Below, one piece after another: positions 21,501-33,316 of a stretch of 64,000 nt of DNA. Below the pieces are notes generated by a model, which was given only the letters and a program-made list of their open reading frames with translations, ran no database searches and was not told the DNA's origin. Source of the stretch: Eonycteris spelaea (taxonomy: Eukaryota > Chordata > Mammalia > Chiroptera > Pteropodidae); NCBI GenBank assembly GCA_003508835.1, contig PUFA01000671.1, forward strand, positions 48,769 to 112,768, written 5' to 3'. Position 1 is the first letter of the stretch, and each line of letters starts with the position of its first letter. Made by a program: the position numbers and the translations under genes.

Positions 21501-22640
21501 CAATAATCTCCAATAGTTTCATAACATTTTGTAGAAACATTTTTTTTCCCCCAGCATTGACATTCTGAGCTGGGAAAGCTTAGTAGGGCTAGAACCATTT
21601 ACTCCCCAGGGGATCGCTCGAAGTTGAAATGTCTCTTCCAATTTTCAGCTGGCACATATATGTTTGTGACCAGTCTATTCTGTATCTCCACCCTGCTTAC
21701 CAGTCTCTATATTTTAATAGAACATCTGCTATAGGCAGACTTCAGGCGATTCTCAATAAAGGTTTTTCCGTAGTTATAATTGTAATTTTCATGTGATTAT
21801 GATAGAAGGCACAGTGTTTATCTCCTCTGCCCCATCTTAAACCAGAAGCATTTTGAATGTCACTTTGAAAATATGTGCATTAGGGCTCTTGTGTTTGTGT
21901 TCCTTATTATGGTTACAATTAATTAATTAACTTTGGAGGATATGATCTCCTGCTACCTCCTGCTGGCCCTTCACTGTGAATGCTTCTGTGAATCTAATCA
22001 GAGCTCTTCCTGCAAGCTTTTGTTGCAATGGAGACCACTGTTGGAGTTGTTTTACTTTTAACAACTTCAGAGAATTCCATTTGCTCCCTGATTCCTTGTT
22101 TATGTTTCTTCGTTGGTCTGGGGTCTGTACATTCTGTTCTCCTCACAGAGCATCTATTTGCTTTTGCTCTCCCAGCTGCATCACCCTTGTGTTTAGGTTA
22201 TGATTGTTGGTGTGGTGGTCAGGCTGGGAGAGTGTCTCTATCTGATTTTTGACTGAGCCTTGTTCTTGGCCAGCAATGTGTCCTGGGTCTGTGCTGCGTT
22301 CTTTTAGTTGTTCTCATCTCTCCTCTCGGAACAGTGTTTATCCTGACACATGTCCCTGCCCTGCCCCATGACAGATAGTTGTCTTAGCAGGCTGTCCCCC
22401 ACATGCAGTGGTATTCCACCAGAGTCCTCAGATTTCATTGTCTGACTTTTGCTGCTTTTTGTATTTACATGGCAGTGGGCTCACAAGCTGCACACTATGG
22501 ACACATGCAGACAGTGGATATTGATTTTCTCCCAGAGACTAGCACGTAGAAGGGTGGAAATGGATGTGGATTCTCCCCAAACCTGGAGAAACCAGCAAGA
22601 ATATAAGCGTCCCCTTAGGTCTTTGCAGTCTGACATTTTT
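18560..22640 (-). mobile_element. L1/HAL1 elements, antisense, degraded
   Basis: Starts with the reversed L1 3' UTR and ORF2 end (18560-19320: 'cattgctaaggatgacatga', 'gtatatacgtgtatcatttc'). It then passes to a reversed HAL1/L1-type 3' and body region (19590-20450: 'ctcttaaatcacctgacagt', 'ctttagcctttagaactttg'), followed by GC-richer sequence to about 22640 that looks like reversed L1 5' material. At least two elements of different subfamilies are probably nested or abutting. No open reading frame of value remains. Boundaries inside the block are not resolved by eye. Confidence 0.6.
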
Positions 22641-23370
22641 ACATCCTGATCTTAGCACACTGAATTTTGGAATGATTAAATATTTCTAGTATTTAATTAA
22701 ACCTCTGACCATTCTAGGTCTGTGACACCTGCCACAGAAGCATTTCCTACTGCAGAGACATGAATATCTAGACTCTGGGTTTGCAGCTTTCAATGCCATT
22801 GCCTTTCTGATATGCAGAAAGAAATTTATTGATTTACAGTTAGTCCAACTTTCTTGCTATTGTTCCTTGGAATGTTGTAATGCTAAGTACATTTCCACAA
22901 CTCTTTCCATCTACAAGCTGTGTAATACCTCTCATCATAGTAGTCAGAAACTGAAGATATGCCAAACACCCATCACCACATTAGAAGAAACATAGTGTGG
23001 TGTATGTACACGTGGGAATAAGACTTAGTACTAAATCTGTGCAAGCCCGAGTCATACCAAATATAAATTCCCAATCATAGTGCTGAGAGGACAAATGCCA
23101 CTTAGTATGTACTATGTAATTTCATTACTATAAACACTAAAAGGTGAAAATTAATGTGAGGAAAAAATAAGAACATAGGAGCTCTCTGTCACAAAGCTAT
23201 TTGCTTTAGCAAGATAGTAATGAATATTCACCATACATAGAAAGAAATTGAGATAACAATGACTGAAAAGGGAGGATTAAAAGATCCAAGTTCTCAAAGG
23301 GGAAAGGAGATAAGGAACACAGAGAAAAAAATAGATGTGTGTGTGTTTATCTTTTATAAATATTTGTAAT
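22641..23370 (+). mobile_element. Short L1 3' fragment in spacer
   Basis: Around 22960-23100 the text ('aaacacccatcaccacatta') is the L1 ORF2 end. The rest of this stretch is unassigned. Confidence 0.4.
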
Positions 23371-23379
23371 GTTACTGAG

Positions 23380-26300
23380 GGACACTTTATAATGATAAAT
23401 GGAATCATGCACCAAGAAGACATAACACTTATTAATATCTATGCTCCCAATCAGGGAGCCTCATAATATATAAACAATACTAACTAAACTAAAGGGAAAA
23501 ACAGACCAAAACACTATGAAAATAGAGGACCTAAATACCTCACTGTCAGATATGAACATATCATCCAAACAAAAAAATCAATAAGGAAATAACATCCTTA
23601 AATGACATATTAGATCAAATAGACATAATTGAAATAAACAGAGCCTACCATTCCCAAACAGCTGCTTCTACATTATTGTCTCGTGCACATGGAGCATTCT
23701 CATGAATCGACCACATATGAGACACAGAAATAGCCTCAACAAATATAAGAGAGCTGAAATCATACCAACTATATTCTCTGATCATAATGCTTTAGAACTA
23801 GAGATTAACAGCAAAAAAAGAAAAAAGAAAGAAAAAAGTCAATAAGAACCACCAATACATGGAGACTAAACAACATGCTACTGTAGAATAATCAGATCTG
23901 AGAAAAAATAAAAAGAGAGATCATGAGACACATGGAAAAGAAATAATGATAGTAAAGCATATCAAAACTTTTGGGAATGGGCTGAAGTGGTCAGAGGAGG
24001 AAAGTTCATATTATTACAGGCCTAACTCCAAAACAGGAACAAGTTCAAATAAACAACCTAATGCTTCATCTTCAAAAAGTTGAAAAGGAAGAACAAAAAA
24101 GCCTAAAGTCAGCATAGGAAAGAAATAATCAAAATTAGTCCACAATAGATATAGTTGAAAAATTAAAAAGAAAGAAGGAAGGAAGGAAGGAAAGAAGGAA
24201 GGAAGGAAAGAAGGAGGAAAGGAAGGAAGAAAGGAAGGAAAGAAGGAGGGAAGGAAGGAAGGAAGGAAGGAAGGAAGGAAGGAAGGAAGGAAGGAGGGAG
24301 GGAGGGAGGGAGGGAGGGAGGGAGGGAGGGAGGGAGGGAGGGAGGGAGGGAGGAAGAAAAGTTGAAATACAACAAAGAGCTGGTTCTTTAAGGAGGAGCT
24401 TAATAAAACTGACAAACCTTAGACTCACTAAAAATAAAGGAAAAGAACACAAACAAATTGGGGATGAAGAAGGGGAAATTATGACTGACATCAAAAAAAA
24501 AAAAAAAGGATCATCCAGGAATACTATGAAAAAATACATAACACCAAATTTAATAGCCTAGAAGAAATGGACCAACACTTGGAAAAATTCAGTCTTCCTA
24601 GACTGAATAGACTGAATCAGAAAGATATGGAAAGTGTAAACAGACCAATCAGCATTTTGGAAATTAAAACAGTCATCAAAAACGTACCAAAAAGTAACTG
24701 TCCAGGACCAGATGGCTTCAGCAGTGAATTTGAACAAAGATGCAAAGAACATTTAATACCTATTCTCCTCAAACTCTTTCAAAAAATCGAACAGCAGGCA
24801 CCATGTCCCAACTTATTTTATAAGGTCAACATTACACTGATACCAAAATCTGGTAAAGATAACACAAAGAAAAAAAACTACAGACAAATATCTGTCATGA
24901 ACACAGATGCAAACACCCCAAATAATACTAGCAAAAGAAATACAGTAACATATGAAAAAGATTATACGCCATGATCAAGTGAGCTTCATCCCAGGGGCAC
25001 AGGGATGGTGTAACAGAAGCAAATTGATTAACATGATACACCAAGCAAATTGATTAATATGATACACCACCTTTTTTCACAAATTAAAAAATAAGAATCA
25101 TACGATCATATCGGTAGCTGCAGAAAAACCCTTCGACATAATACAGCCTCCATTTATGATCAAAACATTTAATGAAGGAAAGTACCTTAACATAATAATG
25201 GCCATATATGACAAACCCTCAGCCAACATTTTTTTAATGATGAAAAACTAAAATTCTTCCCTCCAGGATCAGGAACAAAGCAAAGCTCTCCACTGTCATC
25301 ACAGTAATTCAATAAAACTTTGGAGGTCCTAGCAAGTGCAATCAGGCAAGAGAAAGATATAATAGACATCTGCATAGGAATCGAAGAAGTTAAACTGTGA
25401 CTATTTGTGGATGGCATGATTCTCCATATAGAGAACCTTAATCATAACACAAGAACACTTCAAGAAACAAGAAGCAAACACAGTAAAGTCCTTGGATAAA
25501 AAATTCATGTTTAAAAATTCATAGCATTCCCATACTCTAATAATGAGCCATAAAAAAATGGAGTGGAAAAAAATAATTAATTTTCCTATTGCAACAACAA
25601 AATAAAATACCTAGGAATAAATTAAACAAAAATGGAAGGACCTATATAATGAAAACTACAAGACCCTATTAAAAGAAATCTAAGCTACAGAAAACTAGAA
25701 ATATATTTTGTGCTCTTGAATTAGAAGAATCTACATAGTTATAATAACCATATTATTTAAGCATATATACAGATTTAATGCAATGCCAATCAAAATCTCA
25801 TGAATATTTTTTAAAGAAATAGGACAAAAAATCATCAGATTTCTATGGAATCACAAAAGACCGTTAAGTGCCACAGCCATCCTGTGAAAAAAGAACAAGT
25901 CTGGAGGCATCACTCTGCCTGACTTCATATTATATTACAAAGCAACTGTCAGCAAAACAGCATGGTATTGCAGCAAAACAGACACACGGACCAGTGGAAC
26001 AGAATTGAGAGTCCAGAAGTAAACACATGTTTATATGGGTAAATAATTTTGACAATGAAACCAAAAACATACAATGGAAAAAGGAAAGCATCTTGAATAA
26101 GTGGTGCTGAGAAAACTGAAAAGCCACCTGCCACAAAATAAAACTAGACTGTTATCTATCTCTTTACACCAAAATTAACTTGAAATGGATTAAGGATCTG
26201 AATATAAGACCTGAAATAATAAAATTCATAGAAGAAAACATGGGAATGAAACTCAAGAACCTTGGACTTAAAGAGGATTTTATGATTTGACCTCAAAGCA

Positions 26301-27380
26301 ACGGAAAGAAAAGCAAAAATTAATGAATGGGACTACATCAAACTTAAAAGCTTCTGTTTAGCTAAACAAATCATCAACAAGGTAAGTAGACAATCATCTC
26401 AATGGGAAAATATATTGCAAGCAATGCTACCGATAAGAGTCTCCTATCCAAAATATACAAAGAACTCACATGACTCAATACCAACAAAAAACAAATGATC
26501 AATCAAAACCGAACAGAGGACCTGAACAGACACTTCTCCCTAGAAGACATACAAAGGACCTACAAACATCAAAAGAAGCTCAGCATCGCTAACTATTCAG
26601 GAAATGCAAATTGAAACCACAATGAGATACCATCTCACACTTGTTAGAATAGCTATTGTCAACAGGACAAGTAATAAATGTTGGAGAGGATGCAGAGGAA
26701 AAGAACCCTCATACACTGCTGGTGGGATTGCAAATAGGTATAGCCACTATAGAAACTGTGTGGAGGTCCTCAAAAACCAAAGAATTGATCCATCCTATAA
26801 TCCAGCAACGCACTACTGGGAATTTATGACAAAGATCTGAAAACCCATATTCAAAAAAATATTGGCACACCGATGTTCATTACAGCATTCTTCACAGTGG
26901 CCAGTACGTGGAAGTTACCAAAGTGTCCTACAATAAATCATTGGATAAAGAAGTTGTGACGTGTATATATTCAATGGAATGTTACTCAACCATAAGAAGA
27001 GATGAAATAAAGCCATTTGCAACAACATGGATGGACCTCAGGATAATCATGCTAAGCAAAACAAACCAGACTGAAAAAGTAAAAAATCACATGATCTCAC
27101 TTATATGTAGAGATATAAACCTAAAAGCAACAAATGAAGAGGACAAAGAGAGACCAAGGGCCATGGACAATGAACAGTGCTGGGGGAATGTGGAGGGAAG
27201 AGGTAGAAGGGTTAAAGACGGTAATATAGTGGGGTTGGGGAGGTTGAAGTGAGTAAAGGGAATCAAATATATGGCAGATGAAGGAAACTGGACTTTTGGT
27301 TGCATTCACAGAATAGAATACATAGACATCAAATTACAGTGTATATCTAAATATTATAGCATGTACAAACCAACATTACT
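23380..27380 (+). mobile_element. Long L1 copy: ORF2 to 3' UTR, broken
   Basis: A roughly 4-kb sense L1. The endonuclease part of ORF2 is visible at 23380-23960. The reverse transcriptase follows, with a 135-codon open stretch at 24567-24974 that contains 'NCPGPDGFSSEFEQ' and 'LIPKSGKD', both typical of L1 RT. The Cys-rich end and 3' UTR run to about 27380. Many stops and frameshifts make it dead. A long purine microsatellite interrupts it at 24165-24355. ORF1 is not present. Confidence 0.85.
24165..24355 (+). repeat. (GGAA)n / (GGGA)n purine microsatellite
   Basis: About 125 bases of GGAA/GGAAA repeats pass directly into about 60 bases of GGGA repeats, all purine on the plus strand. GGAA runs are ETS-family binding sites, and the GGGA part can form G-quadruplexes. 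The proline/serine 'proteins' on the minus strand here are products of the repeat and not genes. Confidence 0.95.
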
Positions 27381-27863
27381 TCAATAAGCTTAATTTTTAA
27401 AATTAGCTATGTAAATAAATAGATAATGTCTGCAACTACCACCACAGAAAAAAAGGATATCTGTATACATTTTAATTTGCAAATGACATTGTTTTTCTAT
27501 TGTAAAAATGCTGTTAGATTTCTAATATTGCACCTAGTCAATAATCATATGGCCCAGCAAAAAAAAAAAAAAAAAAAAAAAAAAGATCTGCCACAAAATT
27601 TTTTTACAGATTACACTAATTAAATAACCAGCCTAATTTTATGTTACCTGAATAACATTTACAGAGTGAGAAGGAAACATTGGCAGCATGTTATGTTTAG
27701 ATGCTAGGAGGCCAGTCATATTGTGATGTCACAGCTACTCAGGTAGAACACCATTGTGGTGATCTGGGCAGTTTATCAGTGTAGGTCTGCCAAGGTAGCA
27801 TTTGGGCTGTGGTGTTCAAAACTAGATCAGTGACAACAGTAGATGAAGAAAAGTTTATTTGAC
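27381..27863. other. HSFY 5' flank with poly(A) tract
   Basis: AT-rich. A 26-base A tract at 27559-27584 is the likely tail of a retroelement or a simple repeat. From about 27640 the sequence should be HSFY upstream DNA, with the motif TGATGTCA (27724-27731), one base from a cAMP-response element, 133 bases before the HSFY ATG. I see no TATA box. Confidence 0.4.
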
Positions 27864-29485
27864 ATGGCAAATGTTTCTTCAGAAATTCAAAGTGGTTCTT
27901 GTAAAGATGAATCAACTGGTTCGGCAACTTCCATTAGAACACTGTTGTGTGAACACACATTGACTGGAGCCTCAACTTGAGGTCTGTATCCACAGAAAAT
28001 GCTTTTGAGACTTTTTCTGCACGATCCTTGATAAGAAGACCTTGTCACAGATTTTGTGTCTCTGGACCAGATGAAGATAATGGTTTTCGATCTATGACCT
28101 TTCCCAGAAAACTCTGGAAAATAGTTGAAACAATAAATTTCAGACTATTTGCTGGGAGGGGAGTGGAACTTATATAGCGATTCATGTAGAACTATTTAAG
28201 AAAACAGTTCTGGAAAGAAAGGCCCCTTTCAGAGTATTTGAAACTGCAAGTATGAAAAGTTTAGCTCGACAGCTGAACCTGTATGGACCTTTTAGTAAAG
28301 TGCAACAGACTTTGCAAAGATGTGCTTGTCTAGCTGATACTCTGGCAGAAGAGAAAGAATTATCTGGTTTAAGCAAGGTAGTACAAAATTCAGTTACCCC
28401 ATATAATAGGTTATATATATTTATGTACATATATATATTTTAATATTTCATAAAAATACATGAAAGTAGTAAGTTTAATTTTTTTCACAAAAATAAGAAC
28501 TATTTGGGCATTCAGGATTATAAAAATGTTACTAGCAACTTTGAATCTCATCAGTGAACTCTTCAGGCAAGGTACTAAAAGCACTTTAAAGGATGCATTG
28601 TGTTATTTTAAATATAAATACAATTTTTTACTTGATGGCCATGCCATAACTTTTTATTCCACTTATTATTTTTCAACAATAGTTAACAATGTCTGTGTGT
28701 TGATGACATTAACTTGACATCATAACCTTGATATGTGAGATTTAGAGTTTAGATTCCTTATAGTCTTTTGTCAGCAAATAACTTTCTCCTCTTTTTTAGT
28801 TACACTTCTATCAGGATCTAAATTGTAAATGCAGCTGTTCTCAACTTTTACTCAGAATGAAAAGAAGAGTTGGGATCAAAAATGCTTCTCCAGGAGTTTC
28901 AACAGCTCACAATTTCAACAGGAAGCACCCTGGAGCAGAGTATTTTATAGGTAATCATCATTCTGGTTTTGTTGCTGACACATGTGGAGAAAGCATATTT
29001 CCACCATCCACAAATTTAAATATGCCATCAATAAGCAAGCCTGCTATTAGCCAGACATTTGCTAATACAACTGCTCCAATCAGAAGTGAATTTTCTCCTA
29101 CATCATCAACTTTAGGTACACCATCAGAACAAACTGTAAGGGACCCACACGCTGTTTTGAATCAGTTGACCACTTTTCATATGCACTCACATGGCAGCTA
29201 CACTCAAGCAAATGGTCACATTGTGAATTTTATTACAAGCACAACTTCTACTTCTCACTATGTTATATTTCCCTTACAGAGTATTATTTTGGAGAGATGG
29301 AGCACTCTAATTATCCAACTAGATATCCTGATTTATCAGTCAATGATGGTCCTTTTTCCAATTTGCAACCAGCAGGCAGCCTGTGGTTCCCCTTGACAAA
29401 GATAGCTAATACGTCTGCTGCCACACTTTCAAGTTCAACTTGTCAACCACCTTCATTAGGCGAACATCACCCTAATTACAGGTGA
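27864..29485 (+). pseudogene. HSFY: HSFY pseudogene (heat shock factor, Y-linked)
   Basis: HSFY is a testis-expressed, Y-linked relative of heat shock transcription factors; loss of human HSFY is linked to impaired spermatogenesis. Two coding exons are visible. Exon 1 (27864-28377) starts MANVSSE and includes the HSF-type DNA-binding domain ('FPRKLWKIVE', 'APFRVFETASMKSLARQLNL'). Exon 2 (28800-29485) starts at the expected point and runs to 'HHPNYR'. The intron (28378-28799) has GT and AG ends, so the copy is not retroprocessed. Frameshifts near 27970, 28160 and 29281 and a one-codon insertion in the 'NLYG-FSK' region disable it. A stop at 27978 ends the first frame after 38 codons. The family protein is about 400 residues. 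Confidence 0.9.
28378..28799 (+). other. HSFY intron
   Basis: 422 bases, GTAGTA at the 5' end and a T-rich tract ending TTTTTTAG at the 3' end. Splicing would join codons ...LSK and LHF... in phase 0, as in the family. Confidence 0.8.
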
Positions 29486-30219
29486 TGTACCAATGGTCTA
29501 CCAGATTCTGCAAAATAACAGACTCTAAAAATTATGCTGGCAAACATCAGCAAAATGCATGCAACCATCTCCTTTGAACAATAAACTTATGTGTTCAACT
29601 TATGTGTTATTTTCCTTATTTATGAAAGAGTTAAAAGTAAAATGATGCTTTTTTTCATGGTAGACATATAATATTGTTTACTATTTGGACCTTTTGGTCA
29701 TTATAAACATTTAAGTAAATTTATACCTAATTAAGTGTTTAAAAGGGTAGTGATCAAAGAAGTAAAGGCAAATGAAGAAACTGGAGTAAGTGATATCTGA
29801 AACAGTCCAAGAATCAAATGAAGAATCAAATGAAGGCCTAACTTGGGATGATAGGAAGAGAGAGATACCTATCAGATCTAGAAAAGACACACAAGCATTA
29901 TTTTCATTAACATTTTCTCAATTTCATTACTTTCTCCTGTGATTTCAAAATGTAAGACATTGAATTTTAGTTGGCAGAGTTGTCTTCATTCAAAACGTAT
30001 CTCACCTATAAAGGAATAGCATACTCTAACCAGCCCAGTAATCATGATCACCATGACGTCCTCACTGAAACTGGAAAAGATCATATACTCTTGTCATGGA
30101 TTTCATCACTCTCTGCACATGTGGAATTTACAAATATTTCAGATGTCTCTTTTTCTTCTACTGCTCTCAAAGCATTCAAGCTTCCTTGTGCCCTTTTTTC
30201 CCTCCCTTTTTGAGTCCAC
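29434..30219 (+). repeat. HSFY 3' flank, duplicated copy A
   Basis: From the last codons of HSFY onward this stretch matches 59430-60206 closely (for example 'catgcaaccatctcctttga' in both), and its end also matches 44195-44333. It contains the likely HSFY poly(A) signal in 'caataaacttatgtg' near 29580. Confidence 0.88.
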
Positions 30220-30596
30220 TGAAAAGGAATTTCCCCCTTAAATGGCCAATGTTTTTAATCAGCTCTTTCTGCTTCAGTAAATATGCTTGCTTCAAAGCCA
30301 GACATCTCAAGGTCAACAGAGAACTCATCCTCCCCTAAAGATATATTGCTTTGGTGCTTTTTACATAGAAAATCTATGATCTATAACTGCCTGTAGCAAA
30401 TTCAGAGGTCTTTAAATCAGACCATGCCAACTGTAACAACACGAGTGTAAAAATAAAATTGCCCCTAAGTTCAGGGCCCAGATTTTCAGAGCACTAGCTC
30501 TTCTGGGACTGCCAGTGTAATAAAATTGAGTACTCTAAATCACCAGGTGCTGCTTCATTTCTCTCTGGTCTGAATTTTTGCAACTTTTCTGCAACA
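30220..30596 (+). repeat. ERV1 5' LTR
   Basis: TGAAAAGG... to ...CTGCAACA (TG...CA ends), 377 bp, with AATAAA at 30452-30457 and 30519-30524. It is homologous along its full length to the solo LTR at 60207-60606, which is about 23 bp longer because of an internal insertion. Confidence 0.85.
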
Positions 30597-31657
30597 TTTC
30601 TGAAGTCCCCAGAGAGATTTACAGCCACACTGGTCTTTTGAGCTACTGGACTGGTGAACTCACTGAGGCAGTTTTGAGGAGCTCCTAGATAAATGAGGGG
30701 GTGCGCCTGCTGATGATTATTCTGGGTTCTCTTTCCAACCGGTGCCACAACACCTGGGATGACTGAGCCCCTAACCAGACTCATAGAGGGATGGATCAAC
30801 TCACCAGGAACAGCCACAGGATAAGGTTAGGTCCCAGGATTTTCCCCGAGTCAGGTCATGATTCCAGATGGAACTGGAGCTTGATCACCTCCTAGTCTGC
30901 AGATTGAAGACACAGGTCAGAGTCTTTCCAGTGGGGGAGACATCAGAGTCCTCCTAGGAAGGGAAGAGATCAGGGTCCTCCCAGAAGGGAAGGACATAGC
31001 TCAGGGTCTTCCCAAAGTGGGGAGGCAATGTTTTAACCTGGTGTATGAATGAGTGAATGAATGAGTGGTTTGACTGGCCTGCCAGTCAGGTCTGAGCTTG
31101 TAGCTCCATGGCTGGGCACATAAGGTCCCCTAAAGGCCATGGAGTTCACTTGGGCTTACTTTGCGGGTCCCTGGTGAATGCATATGGTCTAGGGCAACAT
31201 TGAACTAGTGTCCAATAGTAAGTCACACAAAGCTGAGTCCTCTACGGCTAAGTGTTACCTCAGCTCCCATGAGGGGACACGGCCAGATGAGCATATGAGT
31301 AGCCTCTTATTTGTAGGGCACCCAACCTTGTTTGTCATTGCGACGCCATCGCAGGGTAGGAAGAGTTGGGTCAACACTAAAAAAGGGGCCACTCCATCAG
31401 CCTCTGGAGGGCAACCAAACACCCTCTCCAGGGAATTCTGTATGAAAGAGAGTGAATGCTGAGTGACTGAGACGTAGCTTTGCCACAAAGCAAGAGTTGA
31501 GCCCCTATCTATGGTTTCATGGTGACCTCATACAGCTTAAGGTGGTGTCACTGGTTCTCTGTGAAAAGTCTACTCCAGTGATCTGGGTTAGAGGTTTATA
31601 CTAACCCTTTGATGTTAAGAGGCATCTGAAATAACTCTTCAAGGAGTTTGGACAGAG
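30597..31657 (+). other. ERV1 leader / pre-gag region
   Basis: About 1 kb between LTR and gag. It contains a triplicated 'tcagagtcttcc'-like wording (30920-31020: 'cagagtc', 'cagggtcctccca', 'cagggtcttccca'), a degenerate short tandem repeat typical of such leaders. The open frames here (31208-31488) show no domain. Confidence 0.55.
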
Positions 31658-33316
31658 ATGGGTAAGGTGGGTGGTGTCCCTCCAAAGTTCCTTGACCCTG
31701 TTCCCCACCCTCCCTGTGGCATGATTGTTGTCTCTTGTGGGAGGCATCGGGGGAGTTTCTCTAAGTCAACTGTCTTGAATTGTATGTTGAAAAATTTTAA
31801 GCAGTGTTTCTCAGAGGATTACAGGGTAAAGCTAACACCGAGAAAATTTCATACTTTTTGTGGGCTTGAACGGCCAGCCTTTGGGGGAGTATGGCCTTCC
31901 CCTTGTTAGAGCTGTGCACCAGGTAGTGACTGGAACCTCTGGACATACATACCAGTTTACATACATAGACATATGGCTGCTGATTGCTAGTGTAGTGCAC
32001 CCTTGGGCCCAGTTCTGCACAAATAGGCGGGAGAGAGTAAAGTACTTGTGGCCCAACCAACTCCAGGAAAGAGCAAGGAAGAGCCAGCAAAAAATATCCA
32101 ACAAGGGACTTGGAGGAAGAACCTGCCTTCCCTCCTCCGTACAACTCAACAGCTCCGTCAGCCCCCACATAGCCACTCTACCCCCAACTACTGGATATCC
32201 CTCCACCATCAGTGCCTTCACCACATCAGCAGCCTGAGAAGCCACCAGGCCTGAGTCCACAGTGTCTTCACTCAGCCACCCAACCAGCCCTGCAGTCTGC
32301 AGCCTTTCAGAAACCCTTCCAAAAAACATGAGGCCCTTTAGAGATAGGAGAAGATGGCTGCCCTGTCCTCTATATCAGCCATTCACCACAGCCGACCCCC
32401 TCAACTGGAAGAAGGACACTCCATACATTTTGAATGCACCACAAGCGATGATTGACTTGCTCAAGTCCATCTTTCAAATTCATCAGCCTACCTGGGACGA
32501 CTGCCATCAACTCCTCCTAACTCTCTTCAATTATGAAAAACGATGCCAGATTCTGTCAGAAGAAGCGTGGGGATGGCTCCAAGGAGAAGCACTGGATAGT
32601 GTACTAGACCCTGCAGTGTGGGCCTTAGAGGCTGTGCCTACTGCCAGGCCCAATTGGGACTTCAACGTTCAGATGGAAGAGAGTCTCTCAACAGGTACCG
32701 GCAGACTATACTGAAGAGGGTAAAAGCTTGGGCTAAAAATTCAAGGAACATGTCAAAAATGGCAGAAGTCCTCCAGAAGCCAGAGGAGGCATCCACAGAG
32801 TTCTACGAGAGACCATGTGAGGTATTCCAAGTGTATACCCCTTTTAACCCTGAAATGAAAGAAAACCAGTGGATGGTCAATGTGGCCTTTGTAGCCCAAT
32901 CTTACACTGACATTCACCACACACTTCAGAAATTAGAGGGCTTTGCTGGGATGAATGGCAGCCAGCTACTGGAGGTCATGAAAAAGGTGTTTATGAACCA
33001 TGACCAGGAGGCCCAAAGGATAGCTGATAGTCGGATAAAACAAAAGGTGTCTCTGCTGGCAGCAGCATTACGGAACCCAGGCCCAGTGCAACAGGCTGCT
33101 GCTCCCCCACCTAAAGGAAGAACCAAAAAAAGGTCTCCACTATGCCATGACCAATGCGCCTACTATAAAGAGACCTACCACTGGAGAAATGAGTTCCCCC
33201 ACCATGGGAGGACAGCTGAAGAAGCAAAGAAGTTCTATCATTCTCGTAAAGGAAAGTACCAGCCTGATCCAGCTGTCCAAGAGCTCATTGGCCTAGTCAA
33301 AGGACAGTCAAACTAG
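31658..33316 (+). pseudogene. gag: ERV1 gag remnant
   Basis: Starts at MGK (31658) and shows matrix similarity through about 32000: a 'LERPAFG' segment near 31870 and 'VVTGTSGHTYQFTYID' near 31925, in shifted frames. Capsid follows (32330-33060), with a 'LYQPFTTADPLNWK' segment, then a 232-codon open stretch (32618-33316) covering the capsid C-terminal half and the nucleocapsid. The zinc knuckle is altered: C-H-D-Q-C then Y-K-E, with a Phe in place of the last Cys ('RNEFP'), so metal binding is doubtful. At least two frameshifts, near 31750 and 32690. Gammaretroviral type. Confidence 0.82.

Noticed and set aside
24014..24539. Proline/serine-rich 'proteins' on the minus strand
   Set aside because: They are translations of the GGAA/GGGA microsatellite.
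30597..30640. Primer-binding site for the ERV1 after its 5' LTR
   Set aside because: The bases after the LTR do not begin with TGG and match no tRNA 3' end that I recognise; the site is probably mutated beyond recognition.
31797..32329. Minus-strand open frames of 123 and 165 codons opposite ERV1 gag
   Set aside because: Shadows of the gag region; no domain, whereas the plus strand carries clear Gag similarity.
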